Source of the DNA: Sphingomonas immobilis
GTDB lineage: Bacteria > Pseudomonadota > Alphaproteobacteria > Sphingomonadales > Sphingomonadaceae
Length of the DNA: 64,000 nt
Direction of reading: 5' to 3'
NCBI RefSeq assembly: GCF_030580995.1
Contig: NZ_JAUQSZ010000009.1
Coordinates: forward strand, 1 to 64,000
A program made the translations under genes and the position numbers. This document shows positions 50,601-60,227 of this stretch, piece by piece. The notes below the pieces were generated by a model. It worked only from the letters and a program-made list of their open reading frames with translations. It was not told the DNA's origin and ran no database searches. Position 1 is the stretch's first letter. Every line of letters starts with the position of its first letter.

Positions 50601-50868
50601 TGCTGCCGTCGCCGGTGTTCGACGAGGACATGTAGATCATGTTCTCGACGCCGTTGATCGATTCTTCGAGCGGCGCGGCCACGGTTTCCGCCAGGGTCTC
50701 GGCGGTGGCGCCCGGATAGGTCGCGCTGACGACGACGGTCGGCGGCGCGATCTCGGGATATTGGGCGACCGGCAGGCCGGGATAGGCGACGATGCCGAAC
50801 ACCACGATCAGGACGGACAGCACCGCCGCGAAGATCGGCCGATCGATGAAAAAATGCGGAAAGCGCAC
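47674..50868 (-). CDS. RND efflux permease (MexF/HAE1-like)
   Basis: A 1064-residue proton-driven inner-membrane pump with twelve helices and two large periplasmic loops. The N-terminus FFIDRPIFAAVLSVLIVVFG and the loops resemble MexF more than MexB. GIVVDDAIVVVEN in helix 4 carries the Asp pair of the proton relay. GSSPGAEM-like text and a gated TM10-11 region are present. Substrates for this group often include chloramphenicol, quinolones and solvents, which cannot be fixed from sequence. Five bases separate it from the adaptor gene. Confidence 0.95.
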   Translation of the reverse strand: MRFPHFFIDRPIFAAVLSVLIVVFGIVAYPGLPVAQYPEIAPPTVVVSATYPGATAETLAETVAAPLEESINGVENMIYMSSSNTGDGSITITVTFKPGVNVDQAQVLVQNRVATAEPRLPDQVRQIGVTVLKNSPDILMVIALTSPDGSLSEQYVSNYAKTQVIDRLLRIPGVGGVRAFGTRDYNMRVWIDPDRAASRDLTVDEIVAAIRAQNAQVAVGSVGQPPFNQGGTAFQLGIQTEGRLTTTDQFGEIIVKRDTSGRLTRLRDIARIELGSQDYTINGMLGGKPMTGLGVTQLPGSNALTTAEAVQKEIAAAGKSFPQGMRYTIPYNPTEYISASIDAVYHTLFEAVVLVALVVLLFLQSWRAALIPIIAIPIALIGSLAMLAAFGFSLNNLSLFGLVLAIGIVVDDAIVVVENIERLMEEKGLAPREAAHETMDEVSGALIAIALVLAGVFIPTSFIPGISGEFYKQFALTIVSATIISAFVSLTLSPAIAALILRPKGETEPRRGPLGWPARFARWFNHGFEKLGKTFGRYTARAVRALVLIGVVYACLIGLAGWRFTATPTGFIPAQDQGYLIAVIQLPPGASLQRTTEVLKRASDVALHNAGTLETVAFAGLDGATFSTAPNAAAMFVTLKPFEDRKSADEIAVELRKAFGPIGAGNLLVVPPPPVRGIGTGGGWKMLIEDRNNLGYKALEGAAFAMMMKANKAEGITSAFTTFNTRTPRLTADIDRERAEQLGVPVENVFSTLGTYLGSTYINDFNFLGRTYRVTAQADAPYRDQISDVGHLRTRSAGGQMVPMDAVMTLKNDSGPYRVVRYNLYPSAELQGDTVRGFSSGQSLTTMAALAEQTLPKGMSYEWTELAFQQQQAGNTGALVFGLAVLFVFLLLAANYESLVLPFAVILIVPMCLLAAILGVNLMGMDNNILTQIGLVVLIGLAAKNAILIVEFAKQNEDAGMNMHDAAIHAAEQRLRPIVMTSIAFILGVLPLVIGSGPGAEMRRALGVAVFFGMIGVTTFGLLFTPSFYIISRKLGDWVSSKVPRRKKDEAEPKALPAPEGDPA

Positions 50869-50872
50869 GGGA

Positions 50873-52075
50873 TCAGTTCGCCGATGCGTCGGATGGCGGC
50901 GGTGCCGTCTCCGGCGTGGATTGCGGTGCCGTGTCGGCCGCTCGCGGTTTCAACTTGATGAGGTTGGCCTTCACTTGCGCACCCGGCTGAAGATTTGTGA
51001 TCCCGTCGATGGCGACGTGATCGGTCGGCGCGAGTCCGGTCTTTACGACGCGCAAGCCCTCGACCTGCGGGCCGGTCTCAACCGGGCGGGGCACGATCTT
51101 GCCGTCCTTGCCGACGATATAGATGAGTTTGCGCGCCTGATCGGTGATCACCGCCTCATCCGGGACCAGCATCGCCTTGTAATGGCCGGAGCCGAGCAGC
51201 CGCGCCCGACCGAACAGACCCGGCGTCAGGAAGCCATCGGGATTGTCGATCACGGCGTGCGCACGGATCGTGCCCGAATTGGTATCGATCGTATTGTCGA
51301 GGAACTGCATCCGCCCGTGCCAGCGGAAGCCCTTTTCGTCGGCAAGCTGGACCTCGACCGGATTGGGCGTGTTGCGCGACGATCCGCGCTCGCCGGCTTT
51401 CGCCTGCCGCAGATATTTGAGGTAGAAACTCTCGGCGCCTTCGAACGAGAACCAGATCGGATTGGTCGACACGACGCGCGTCAGCGACGTCTGCGCCTCG
51501 GTCGCGAAATTGCCGATGCTCACCCGGCGGTCGGAGACGAGGCCGGTGATCGGCGAGCGCACCGTCGTGAATTCGATATTCAACCGCGCGTTGCGCGCGT
51601 TCGCCTGCGCCGCCGCGAGATCGGCGGCGGCGGTGCGCACGGCCGCCTGCTTGGTCTCATATTCTTCCTTGCTGATCGCCTGCGCCGCGAGCAGCTTGTC
51701 GGCGCGCACCAGTTCGGAGCGGGCGTTGATCAGCGTCGCATTCGCCTTCGCCGCCTGTGCGACGGCCTGACCCAGCGCGGCCTGGTACGGCCGGGGATCG
51801 ATGATGAAGAGCGGTTGGCCCGTCTTCACCCGCTGCCCGTTGGCAAACAGGATCTTCGTGATCGTGCCGGAGACGCGCGGCTTCAGGTCAACGTCCTGGA
51901 TAGCCTCGAAACGGCCGACATATTCGTCCCAGTCGATGACATCGCGCTGCAATGGCATCGCCACCGTCACCTGCGGCAGCGGCGGTGGAGGAGGCGCACC
52001 CTTGCCACAGCTTGCCAGCGCCAGCACGCCAATCATTGCCAGTCCGCCTGCCAGCCTGGCCGGAGCTGCGCTCAT
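50873..52075 (-). CDS. RND efflux periplasmic adaptor
   Basis: A 400-residue membrane fusion protein. The lipoprotein signal ends at ALASC. A lipoyl-like domain (YVGRFEAIQDVDLKPRVSG, VKTGQPLFIIDPRPYQAAL) flanks an alpha-hairpin (about residues 95-160), then a beta-barrel. The pattern fits MexE-type adaptors. A Pro/Ala/Ser-rich tail ends the protein. It is the first gene of the pump operon; no regulator gene is adjacent. Confidence 0.94.
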   Translation of the reverse strand: MSAAPARLAGGLAMIGVLALASCGKGAPPPPPLPQVTVAMPLQRDVIDWDEYVGRFEAIQDVDLKPRVSGTITKILFANGQRVKTGQPLFIIDPRPYQAALGQAVAQAAKANATLINARSELVRADKLLAAQAISKEEYETKQAAVRTAAADLAAAQANARNARLNIEFTTVRSPITGLVSDRRVSIGNFATEAQTSLTRVVSTNPIWFSFEGAESFYLKYLRQAKAGERGSSRNTPNPVEVQLADEKGFRWHGRMQFLDNTIDTNSGTIRAHAVIDNPDGFLTPGLFGRARLLGSGHYKAMLVPDEAVITDQARKLIYIVGKDGKIVPRPVETGPQVEGLRVVKTGLAPTDHVAIDGITNLQPGAQVKANLIKLKPRAADTAPQSTPETAPPPSDASAN

Positions 52076-52191
52076 AGATATTTTCCTTAGCGGATGATGC
52101 GCCCCGATTGCGACGGTTCATGCCGCAATGCAAGGTAGGATGCGGCCCTTTGTCATCAACCAATTGTAATTGCATGGTATTTTTTAGGACG

Positions 52192-53979
52192 TTACCCCTG
52201 ATACAAACCATTTAGACGATCACCATAGACGTCGCGCAGAACGTGACGCCGGATTTTAAGCGAGGGCGTCATCTGGCTGTTCTCGATCGTGAATGGTTCG
52301 TCGGCGAGGATGAAGCGCCGAACGCGCTCGATCACCGAGAGTTCCCTGTTCACGCGCTCGACCGCGTGACCGATTGCCGTACGATATTCGCTGTTGCCGT
52401 TGAGTCGCGCGAGATCGCACGAATCGCCGTTCATCGCACACCAATGCTGCGTCCAGTCGGGATCGGGCACGATCAGCGCCACCATGTACGGCCGCCGGTC
52501 GCCGAAGATCATCGCCTGCGCGATCTCGGGTTGGAGCGTCAGCATCCCCTCGACCCGCTGCGGCGCGACATTGTCGCCCTTGTCGTTGACGATGATGTCC
52601 TTCTTGCGGTCGGTGATGCGGATGCGGCCCTTCGCATCAAACTCGCCGATGTCGCCGGTGTGGAGCCAGCCGTCGACCAGCACGCGCGCCGTCTCCGCCT
52701 CGTTGCGCCAGTATCCGTGCATGACAAGCTCGCCGCGCACCAGGATCTCGCCGTCGGCGGCGATCTTCACCTCGGTATCGGGCAGCGGCGGCCCGACGCT
52801 GTCCATGCGGATGCCCGCCTTCGGCCGATTGCACGATATGACCGGCGCGGCCTCGGTCTGGCCGTAGCCCTGCAGGAAGGTGAGGCCCAGCGCCTCGAAG
52901 AACACGCCGACCTCGGGCGTCAGCGGCGCGCCGCCCGAGACCATCGCCTTGATCCGCCCGCCGAACCGCTTGGCGATCTTGGGTTTCAGGAGCGTGTTGA
53001 CGACAAGCTGCATCGGCGCATCGACCACGGTCGATTTGCCCTGGTATCGCTTCATGCCGATCGCCTGCGCGCGGTCGAGCAGGTAATTGGGGATGTTGCC
53101 CTGCTTCTCGATCGCTTTAGTGATGCGCGTGCGCAGCACTTCGAACAGGCGCGGCACCACCACCATGAAGGTCGGCCGCACCTCCTCGATATTGGCGGCG
53201 AGCTTCTCCAGCCCTTCCGCATAATAGATCTGCGCGCCGAGCCCGACCGGCAGATGCTGCCCGGCGCTATGCTCATAAGCGTGGCTCAGCGGCAGGAAGG
53301 ACAGGAACACCTCGTCCTCCCAGCCGAAATCCTCCGAGATGATGAGCGATGCGCCCGCGACATTGTGCAGGATCGCGCCGTGATGCTGCATCACCCCGCG
53401 CGGCGCACCGCCGGTGCCGCTGGTGTAGATGATGCAGGCGGTGTCCTCGCGCTTCGCCGGGCAGGCGGCGAGCGCCGCCGGCTCGCCGGCGTGCGTATCG
53501 ATCAAGGTTTGCCAGTGATGGACCGAGAGCAGATCGGTCTGCACCGCGCGCAATTCCTCGATACCGATCACCGCCTTGACCGAATTGGCACGTATCGCGG
53601 CGGGCATCAGCGTCGCGGCGAGCTTCCTGGTCGAGACGATGATCGCACGCGCGCCCGAATTCTCGATCACGTGCGTATGGTCGCGCTCGGTATTGGTGAC
53701 ATAGGCCGGCACGGTGATGCCGCCCGCCGCCATGATCGCAAGATCGGCGATGCACCATTCAGGCCGGTTCTCCGACACCAGCATCACGCGGTCGCCCGGT
53801 TCGACGCCGATATCCTTCAACGCCGCCGCCAGGTTCGCGACCCGCCGCGCCGCTTCACGCCAGCTTGTCGGCGTCCAGATGCCGTCCTGCTTGTGCCACA
53901 GGAACGGGGCGTCGCCTTTCTCGGCAACGCGCGTCGCGAACATGGCGACCAGATTGGCGAAATGCTCCAGCCTACGCAT
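52192..53979 (-). CDS. AMP-dependent acyl-CoA synthetase
   Basis: A 595-residue long-chain acyl-CoA synthetase-like enzyme. The P-loop-like IIYTSGTGGAPRGVMQHHGAI, FLSFLPLSHAYEHSAG, GYGQTEAAPVISCN, WLHTGDIGEFDAKGRIRITDRKK (split across the hinge) are readable. It activates fatty acids as acyl-AMP then acyl-CoA. The start at 53979 has GGGAGAG upstream. Lies between the efflux adaptor and ggt on the same strand but with gaps that suggest separate transcription. Confidence 0.92.
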   Translation of the reverse strand: MRRLEHFANLVAMFATRVAEKGDAPFLWHKQDGIWTPTSWREAARRVANLAAALKDIGVEPGDRVMLVSENRPEWCIADLAIMAAGGITVPAYVTNTERDHTHVIENSGARAIIVSTRKLAATLMPAAIRANSVKAVIGIEELRAVQTDLLSVHHWQTLIDTHAGEPAALAACPAKREDTACIIYTSGTGGAPRGVMQHHGAILHNVAGASLIISEDFGWEDEVFLSFLPLSHAYEHSAGQHLPVGLGAQIYYAEGLEKLAANIEEVRPTFMVVVPRLFEVLRTRITKAIEKQGNIPNYLLDRAQAIGMKRYQGKSTVVDAPMQLVVNTLLKPKIAKRFGGRIKAMVSGGAPLTPEVGVFFEALGLTFLQGYGQTEAAPVISCNRPKAGIRMDSVGPPLPDTEVKIAADGEILVRGELVMHGYWRNEAETARVLVDGWLHTGDIGEFDAKGRIRITDRKKDIIVNDKGDNVAPQRVEGMLTLQPEIAQAMIFGDRRPYMVALIVPDPDWTQHWCAMNGDSCDLARLNGNSEYRTAIGHAVERVNRELSVIERVRRFILADEPFTIENSQMTPSLKIRRHVLRDVYGDRLNGLYQG

Positions 53980-54023
53980 CGTCTCTCCCGGCCGCCCCAT
54001 TCATGCAGGGCGGTTTCCTGATC

Positions 54024-55742
54024 CTACTCCGATGGCCGGTCCGGCACCACCGCCGCCGGTACGGGCTTCACGATCCGGCCGTCCGCGCCGATCGACACGC
54101 CTTCGCTGCGCGGATCGGCCGCACCCACCCATTTGCCGCCAACCCGCTCGATCGCATTGGCCTTCACGCCGAGTGGGACGACCGCAACCTTGTCGCCGAG
54201 CGCCTTCATCGCCGGTGCCAGCGCCTCGATCGACGTGCCCTTCTCGACCGCGACCACCTGCCCCGGCGCGAAGACGAGCCCCATTCCGATTGCATCCTGC
54301 GCGCTCATCTTGAAATCGATCACGCCCATGATCGCCTTCGCCACCTGCGCGATGATCGTGGAGCCCCCCGCCGCGCCGACGGCGAGCCGCACCTTGCCGC
54401 TCGCGTCGTAGACGATGGTCGGCGACATGGAACTGCGTGGGCGCTTGCCGCCCTCGACCCGGTTGGCGACGAAATTGCCGTCCTTGACCGGCTGGAGATC
54501 GAAATCGGTCAGTTCGTTGTTGAGGAAGATGCCGTTGACGGTCGACCCCGAGCCGAACACGCTTTCGACCGTCACCGTCGCCTGCGCGACATTGCCCCAG
54601 CGGTCGACCACCGCCATGTCGGTGGTGCCATGCTCGGGCCCCGGCTCGGCGCGCACAGGCGCGGGGGCACCGGCGGGCTGTCCGGGCAAGGCGACGTCGA
54701 GCGCCGTCGTCTCGGAAATCAGGGCGGAGCGGCTCGCGATATAGGCGGGGTCGGTCAGGCCTTGTACCGGCACCTGCACGAAGCCCGGATCGCCGAGCCA
54801 CGCATCGCGGTCGGCATAGGCCAGGCGCGAGCTTTCCGCGAAGAGGTGCCAGGCGACGGGCGAATCCTTGCCGAGCTTGCCCATGTCGAAGCGTTCAAGC
54901 TGCTTAAGGATCATCAGCACGATGATCCCCCCCGACGCGGGCGGGCCCATGCCGCAGATCTTGTACGTCCGGTACGTGCCGCACACCGGCCCGGCATCGC
55001 GCACCTTGTAATCGGCGAGGTCGGCCGCGGTCATCTTCGACGGGTTGCGCGTGGCGGTGTTGACGGTGTCGACCAGCGCCTGCGCGTTCGGGCCGCTGTA
55101 AAAGGCTGTCGCGCCTTTCGCGGCGATCGCGCCGAGCAAAGCGGCCTGTTGCGGGTTCTTGAGCAGCGTACCGACCGGCTTCGCACTACCATCGGCATTG
55201 TAGAGGTACGCGGCCGGCCAGCCCTGCAGGAACCCCTGCGGCATTTTCGAGGTGAAATTGTAGAAGCGCGGGGAAATCTTCCACCCATCGCGCGCCAGCC
55301 GGATCGCGGGCTGGAAAAGCTGTGCCCAGGCGAGCTTGCCGTGCCGTGCGTGCGCGCGCTCCATCAGCCGCACCTCGCCCGGCACGCCCACGCTGCGCCC
55401 GCCCGGTACGGCGGCGGAGTGCGAGAGCGGCTGGCCGTCGGGCCCGAAGAACCAGCGCATGTCGGCCGCCTTCGGCGCAGCCTCGCGCGCGTCATAGGTC
55501 GAGACCTTGCCAGTCTTCGCGTCGTGATAGACCATGAAGCCGCCGCCGCCGAGGCCGGAATGGCCGGGCTCGACCACGCCGAGCGCCGCCATCATCGCCA
55601 CCGCCGCATCGGCCGCGGTGCCGCCTTTCCTCAGCGTCTCCATTCCCGCTTGCGCGGCACGCGGATCGGCGGCGGAGACCATCTGCGCCGGAAGGGCTGC
55701 GGGGGAGAGGAGGAGGGCGAGCGCGGGGAGGAGCTTCTTCAT
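54024..55742 (-). CDS. ggt: gamma-glutamyltransferase
   Basis: A 572-residue exported N-terminal-nucleophile enzyme that cleaves gamma-glutamyl bonds of glutathione. A signal peptide covers residues 1 to about 20. The large subunit carries AAVAMMAALGVVEPGHSGLGGGGF. Autocleavage should occur before the first Thr of HGTTDMAVVD (about residue 372). PRSSMSPTIV and GAAGGSTII come late. The start at 55742 (MKKLLPALAL) is preferred over an upstream extension because it begins the signal peptide. Confidence 0.95.
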   Translation of the reverse strand: MKKLLPALALLLSPAALPAQMVSAADPRAAQAGMETLRKGGTAADAAVAMMAALGVVEPGHSGLGGGGFMVYHDAKTGKVSTYDAREAAPKAADMRWFFGPDGQPLSHSAAVPGGRSVGVPGEVRLMERAHARHGKLAWAQLFQPAIRLARDGWKISPRFYNFTSKMPQGFLQGWPAAYLYNADGSAKPVGTLLKNPQQAALLGAIAAKGATAFYSGPNAQALVDTVNTATRNPSKMTAADLADYKVRDAGPVCGTYRTYKICGMGPPASGGIIVLMILKQLERFDMGKLGKDSPVAWHLFAESSRLAYADRDAWLGDPGFVQVPVQGLTDPAYIASRSALISETTALDVALPGQPAGAPAPVRAEPGPEHGTTDMAVVDRWGNVAQATVTVESVFGSGSTVNGIFLNNELTDFDLQPVKDGNFVANRVEGGKRPRSSMSPTIVYDASGKVRLAVGAAGGSTIIAQVAKAIMGVIDFKMSAQDAIGMGLVFAPGQVVAVEKGTSIEALAPAMKALGDKVAVVPLGVKANAIERVGGKWVGAADPRSEGVSIGADGRIVKPVPAAVVPDRPSE

Positions 55743-55791
55743 GTCCACGCGAGGGTAACGGTCTTTACCGAAGGGGCAAGCGCGGAGCGCC

Positions 55792-56826
55792 TCAGCACCC
55801 CGTCCCCACCGCCTCACCCACACTCGCAAAGCCGTCGCGTGCGAGCAGCGCGGCAAGCTCGCGGTTGAGCCGCGCGGCCAGACCCGGCCCCTGATAGACG
55901 AGCGCGGTGTAGAGCTGGACGAGGCTCGCCCCGCTGAGGATGCGGCGATACGCCTCCGCCGCGCCGCCTATGCCGCCCGCCGAGATCAGCGGCAGCGCCC
56001 CGCCGGTGGCCTTGCGGAAATCCCCCAGCCGCGTGCGTGCAAGCTGCGCCAGCGGCAGGCCCGACAGCCCGCCGGTTTCGCCCGCGTTCTTGGACAGCAG
56101 GCCGAACGGTCGCTCCACCGTCGTGTTGTTGACGATCAACGCATCGATGCGATTGTCGATCGCGGCCCTGGCGATATCGTCGATGGCGGCGAGATCGAGA
56201 TCGGGCGCGACCTTCAGGAACAGCGGCTTGTCGCCCGCCGCGCGCGCCGCCGCCAGCAATTCCGCCAGCGCCGCGCCGTGCTGCAGGTCGCGCAAACCCG
56301 GCGTGTTGGGGGAGCTGATGTTGATCGTCACGTAATCCGCGACCGCCGCCGCCTTGGCCACGCCGCTCACATAATCGGCGATGCGATCGGTCGCGTCCTT
56401 GTTCGCGCCGACGTTGATGCCGAGCACGCCCGCGCGTTTGGCGGCCGCCGCACGCGGCAGCGCCGCATCGATCCCGCCGTTGTTGAAGCCCATGCGGTTG
56501 ATAACCGCCTGATCCTCGACCAGCCGGAACAGCCGTGGCTTCGGGTTGCCCGCCTGCGGCAACGGGGTCAGCGTGCCGATCTCGACGCTGCCGAAGCCCA
56601 ATGCAAAGAAGCCGTCAATCGCGCGCCCGTCCTTGTCGACGCCCGCCGCCAGCCCGACCGGACTCGCGAAATCGATGCCCGCGACCGTGTTGCGCAACCG
56701 CGCGTCCGGCGTCGCGGCGGCGAGCGGCGTGCCTGCCTTCGCCCACAGCGCGAGCGCATCTATGGTGAGCGTATGCGCGCGCTCGCCATCGAGCAGGAAC
56801 AGGGCGGGGCGCACGGGAAAAGCCAT
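55792..56826 (-). CDS. pyrD: dihydroorotate dehydrogenase (class 2)
   Basis: A 344-residue membrane-associated FMN enzyme that oxidises dihydroorotate to orotate with quinone. NTVAGIDFASPVGLAAGVDKDG, the substrate loop INRMGFNNGG, INISSPNTPGLRDLQ and LISAGGIGG are conserved. ATG at 56826 (MAFPVRPALF) gives the usual length. The frame continues open far upstream but is then antisense to the AraC gene and not family-like. It lies 50 bases upstream of ggt on the same strand. Confidence 0.96.
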   Translation of the reverse strand: MAFPVRPALFLLDGERAHTLTIDALALWAKAGTPLAAATPDARLRNTVAGIDFASPVGLAAGVDKDGRAIDGFFALGFGSVEIGTLTPLPQAGNPKPRLFRLVEDQAVINRMGFNNGGIDAALPRAAAAKRAGVLGINVGANKDATDRIADYVSGVAKAAAVADYVTINISSPNTPGLRDLQHGAALAELLAAARAAGDKPLFLKVAPDLDLAAIDDIARAAIDNRIDALIVNNTTVERPFGLLSKNAGETGGLSGLPLAQLARTRLGDFRKATGGALPLISAGGIGGAAEAYRRILSGASLVQLYTALVYQGPGLAARLNRELAALLARDGFASVGEAVGTGC

Positions 56827-56997
56827 CGCCGCCTGATGGCACCGCGCCGCGCGCGGGTCAAAATCGGCTTTCCGAAAATTGCGCGAAAATGCGAAAAAAC
56901 CGCTTCCGCGTCGCTTCCATCCAATACGCCCCCGCACGATTCTGGTGAAGAGGGGCCGCGACCCAAGGGGTTCTCGGACCGGGAACCCTAGAACTAT

Positions 56998-57036
56998 TGG
57001 CCCGGACGGTTTCCACCGTCCGGGCCACTTTTCTTT
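56998..57036 (+). terminator. perfect intrinsic terminator without an upstream gene
   Basis: TGGCCCGGACGGT and ACCGTCCGGGCCA form a thirteen-base-pair stem with loop TTCC, followed by CTTTTCTTT. On the plus strand no gene precedes it: pyrD reads the other way from 56826. A smaller stem (GGGTTC/GAACCC, 56968-56988) lies just before. Together they look like the 3' end of a short untranslated RNA; alternatively the stem is part of the pyrD leader on the other strand. Confidence 0.7.
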
Positions 57037-57057
57037 GGGGTGCGTTCGCGCTAACCG

Positions 57058-57090
57058 CCTGTTTTCTGAAAACACGTTCGAGAAAACAGG
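57058..57090 (+). promoter_or_regulatory. triple TGTTTTC/GAAAACA motif before the AraC gene
   Basis: TGTTTTC at 57060 is followed by GAAAACA at 57068 and again at 57082. CCTGTTTTCT (57058) pairs with AGAAAACAGG (57081) over ten bases. The last arm runs into the AGGGG ribosome site of the AraC-type gene whose GTG is at 57100. It may be an autoregulatory operator or a hairpin that masks the ribosome site. Confidence 0.6.
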
Positions 57091-57099
57091 GGTCGCAGC

Positions 57100-57957
57100 G
57101 TGTCGGATGTAGAGCTGGACTATGCAGTCCCGGCGGCGGATGTCGCCGATTACGTGACATTGTTCTACGATTTCCGCGCCGATGTCGCGGTTTTCGAGGA
57201 TACCGAGCGCGCCGATCACGCGCAGTTGCGCTTTCGCTTGCTGCCCGGCACCGCCGAATATCGTTTCCCCGACGGGTCGAAGCAGAAAGCGGGCGAGGTC
57301 CATCTGATCGGCCCGACCAGCGGCGCGATGAAGGTGCGCGCGCCGGGCCCGGTCGTGGTGTTCGGCATGGGTCTGACGCCCGCGGGCTGGGCGGCGATGG
57401 TCGGCGACGACGCCTCGGCGATGATGAACCGCGTGATCGATGCGTCCAGCCTGTTCGGCGCGCCGCTGCTGCGCAAGGCCATCGCCGACCTGCGCCATGC
57501 CCCCGATGCCGAGACGCGCGTCGCGGTGGCGGAACGGCTGGTGCGCGAACTGGTGCGCACCGGCGACGCGGGCGCGCGGCGCTTCGTGCGGCAGGTCGAT
57601 GCGTGGCTGGCCGAGAGCCCCTCGCCCGAGATGGACGATCTCGTCGCCGAATCCGGGCTGTCGCGGCGGCAGGTCGAGCGCAAGTGCAAGGCGCTGTACG
57701 GCGTGCCGCCCAAGCTGCTCGCGCGCAAATACCGCGCGCTCCGCGCGGCGGTGGCCTTGCTGGCGACCGACGAACCGCTCGACGACCTGATGGAGCGCGG
57801 CTTCTACGACCAGTCGCACCTCATCCGCGAGATCAAGCATTTCACCGGCCTCACCCCGGGCCAGATGAAGGCCGAACCGACGATGCTCTCGCGCCTCACG
57901 ATCACGCAGAGGTCCGCGCTCGGCGACCGGGTAAGCCCGCTGATCAGCGGCACTTAG
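57100..57957 (+). CDS. AraC-family transcriptional regulator
   Basis: A 285-residue regulator. The N-terminal half has beta-rich ligand-binding character (QLRFRLLPGTAEYRFPDG); the C-terminal 100 residues carry two helix-turn-helix motifs (DDLVAESGLSRRQVERKCKALYG, DDLMERGFYDQSHLIREIKHFTG, TPGQM). GTG at 57100 has AGGGG upstream. No metabolic target lies next to it except divergent pyrD, about 270 bases away. The ligand is unknown. Confidence 0.92.
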   Translation: MSDVELDYAVPAADVADYVTLFYDFRADVAVFEDTERADHAQLRFRLLPGTAEYRFPDGSKQKAGEVHLIGPTSGAMKVRAPGPVVVFGMGLTPAGWAAMVGDDASAMMNRVIDASSLFGAPLLRKAIADLRHAPDAETRVAVAERLVRELVRTGDAGARRFVRQVDAWLAESPSPEMDDLVAESGLSRRQVERKCKALYGVPPKLLARKYRALRAAVALLATDEPLDDLMERGFYDQSHLIREIKHFTGLTPGQMKAEPTMLSRLTITQRSALGDRVSPLISGT

Positions 57958-57966
57958 TCTCGAACC

Positions 57967-58046
57967 TGTTCTCCCGCGAAAGCGGGAGTCGAGAGTCACG
58001 AACGCGACGCTACTTGGCGCTGGACTCCCGCTTTCGCGGAAGAACA
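57967..58046. repeat. palindromic repeat, CTCCCGCGAAAGCGGGAG type
   Basis: Inverted arms of about 23 bases (57968-57990 and 58023-58045) with a few mismatches contain CTCCCGCGAAAGCGGGAG and its near-complement. They enclose about 32 bases. The element starts ten bases after the AraC stop and may end that transcript. It precedes the suf regulator by about 80 bases. Confidence 0.8.
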
Positions 58047-58124
58047 AGGTGTTGACCTGACGCGTGTCAAAGCCCACATGCGCAATCGGATCGATTCCGT
58101 CCGATTTGAGAACCATTCGCAACT

Positions 58125-58630
58125 ATGCGTCTTTCGAGCCTTGCCGATTATGCCGTCGTGATGATGTCGGCCGCCGCGCGCCATTGCGGCGTGAGCGGGC
58201 GGTTGAACGCGACGCTGCTCGCGAACGAGACCAGCCTCCCGCTGCCGACGGTGCAGAAACTGGTCAGCAAGCTCTCGGCCGCCGGCCTCATCGAATCGAC
58301 GCGCGGCACCGGCGGCGGCTTCCGCCTCTCGCGTCCGCCCGCCTCGATCACGCTGGCCGACATCGTCGAGGCGATCGAGGGCCCGATCGCGATGACCGCA
58401 TGCGTCGAGGCCGGCGCGCACGACTGCGCGATCGAGGGCGACTGCAAGGTCAAGCCGCACTGGAACGCCGTCAACGGCGCGGTGCGTGGCGCGCTGGCGG
58501 GGGTATCGCTGGCCTCGCTTTCCACCGTTCGCCCTGAGCCTGTCGAAGGGCTGCCCTTCTCTGCAGTCGTTGAAAAGAAGGACAGGGCTTCGACAAGCTC
58601 AGCCCGAACGGAAATGAAGGTTTCGCTCTG

Positions 58631-58631
<1 letters not shown>
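58125..58631 (+). CDS. Rrf2-family regulator of the SUF system
   Basis: A 168-residue Rrf2 regulator. The winged helix starts [20 protein letters not shown] with recognition region [21 protein letters not shown] and [10 protein letters not shown]. Three Cys in [20 protein letters not shown] (about residues 92, 101 and 107) can bind an Fe-S cluster, so it senses cluster supply and controls the suf genes behind it. Residues about 133-164 (VRPEPVEG...TSSARTE) derive from a palindromic repeat. The stop overlaps sufB by one base (TGATG). Confidence 0.93.
58525..58611. repeat. [12 protein letters not shown] palindromic repeat inside the suf regulator gene
   Basis: Inverted arms CCGTTCGCCCTGAGCCTGTC (with GAAGG) at 58525-58550 and the complement ending CGAACGG at 58611 flank a core of about 35 bases. 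The element is translated in frame as the C-terminal tail of the Rrf2-type regulator. The same wording occurs as a dispersed repeat in many proteobacterial genomes. Confidence 0.88.
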
Positions 58632-60094
<1,463 letters not shown>

Positions 60095-60113
60095 GCCGCG
60101 CCCTCACTCCCTT

Positions 60114-60206
60114 CCGTCATGCTGGACTCGTTTCAGCATCCATCGCGCCGCAAATCCGGTCTACGCAAGTGGAGAGGTGGACCCTGAAACAAGTTCAGGG
60201 TGACGG
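60114..60206. repeat. CCGTCATGCTG-type palindromic repeat, copy 1
   Basis: Imperfect inverted arms of about 28 bases (CCGTCATGCTGGACTCGTTT at the left, ACCCTGAAACAAGTTCAGGG then TGACGG at the right) flank about 37 bases. It lies 20 bases after sufB. A closely related copy occurs at 61591-61683. Confidence 0.85.
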
Positions 60207-60227
60207 CGTGTTTGGGGTGAGCGCGAC

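Noticed and set aside
47665..50958. 1097-codon frame opposite the RND permease gene
   Set aside because: It is Arg/His/Asp-rich shadow sequence; the permease on the minus strand has full-length family motifs.
56827..58122. N-terminal extension of pyrD by more than 400 codons
   Set aside because: The frame is open by chance; the conserved class 2 start is at 56826, and the extension is antisense to AraC-type and suf regulator genes.
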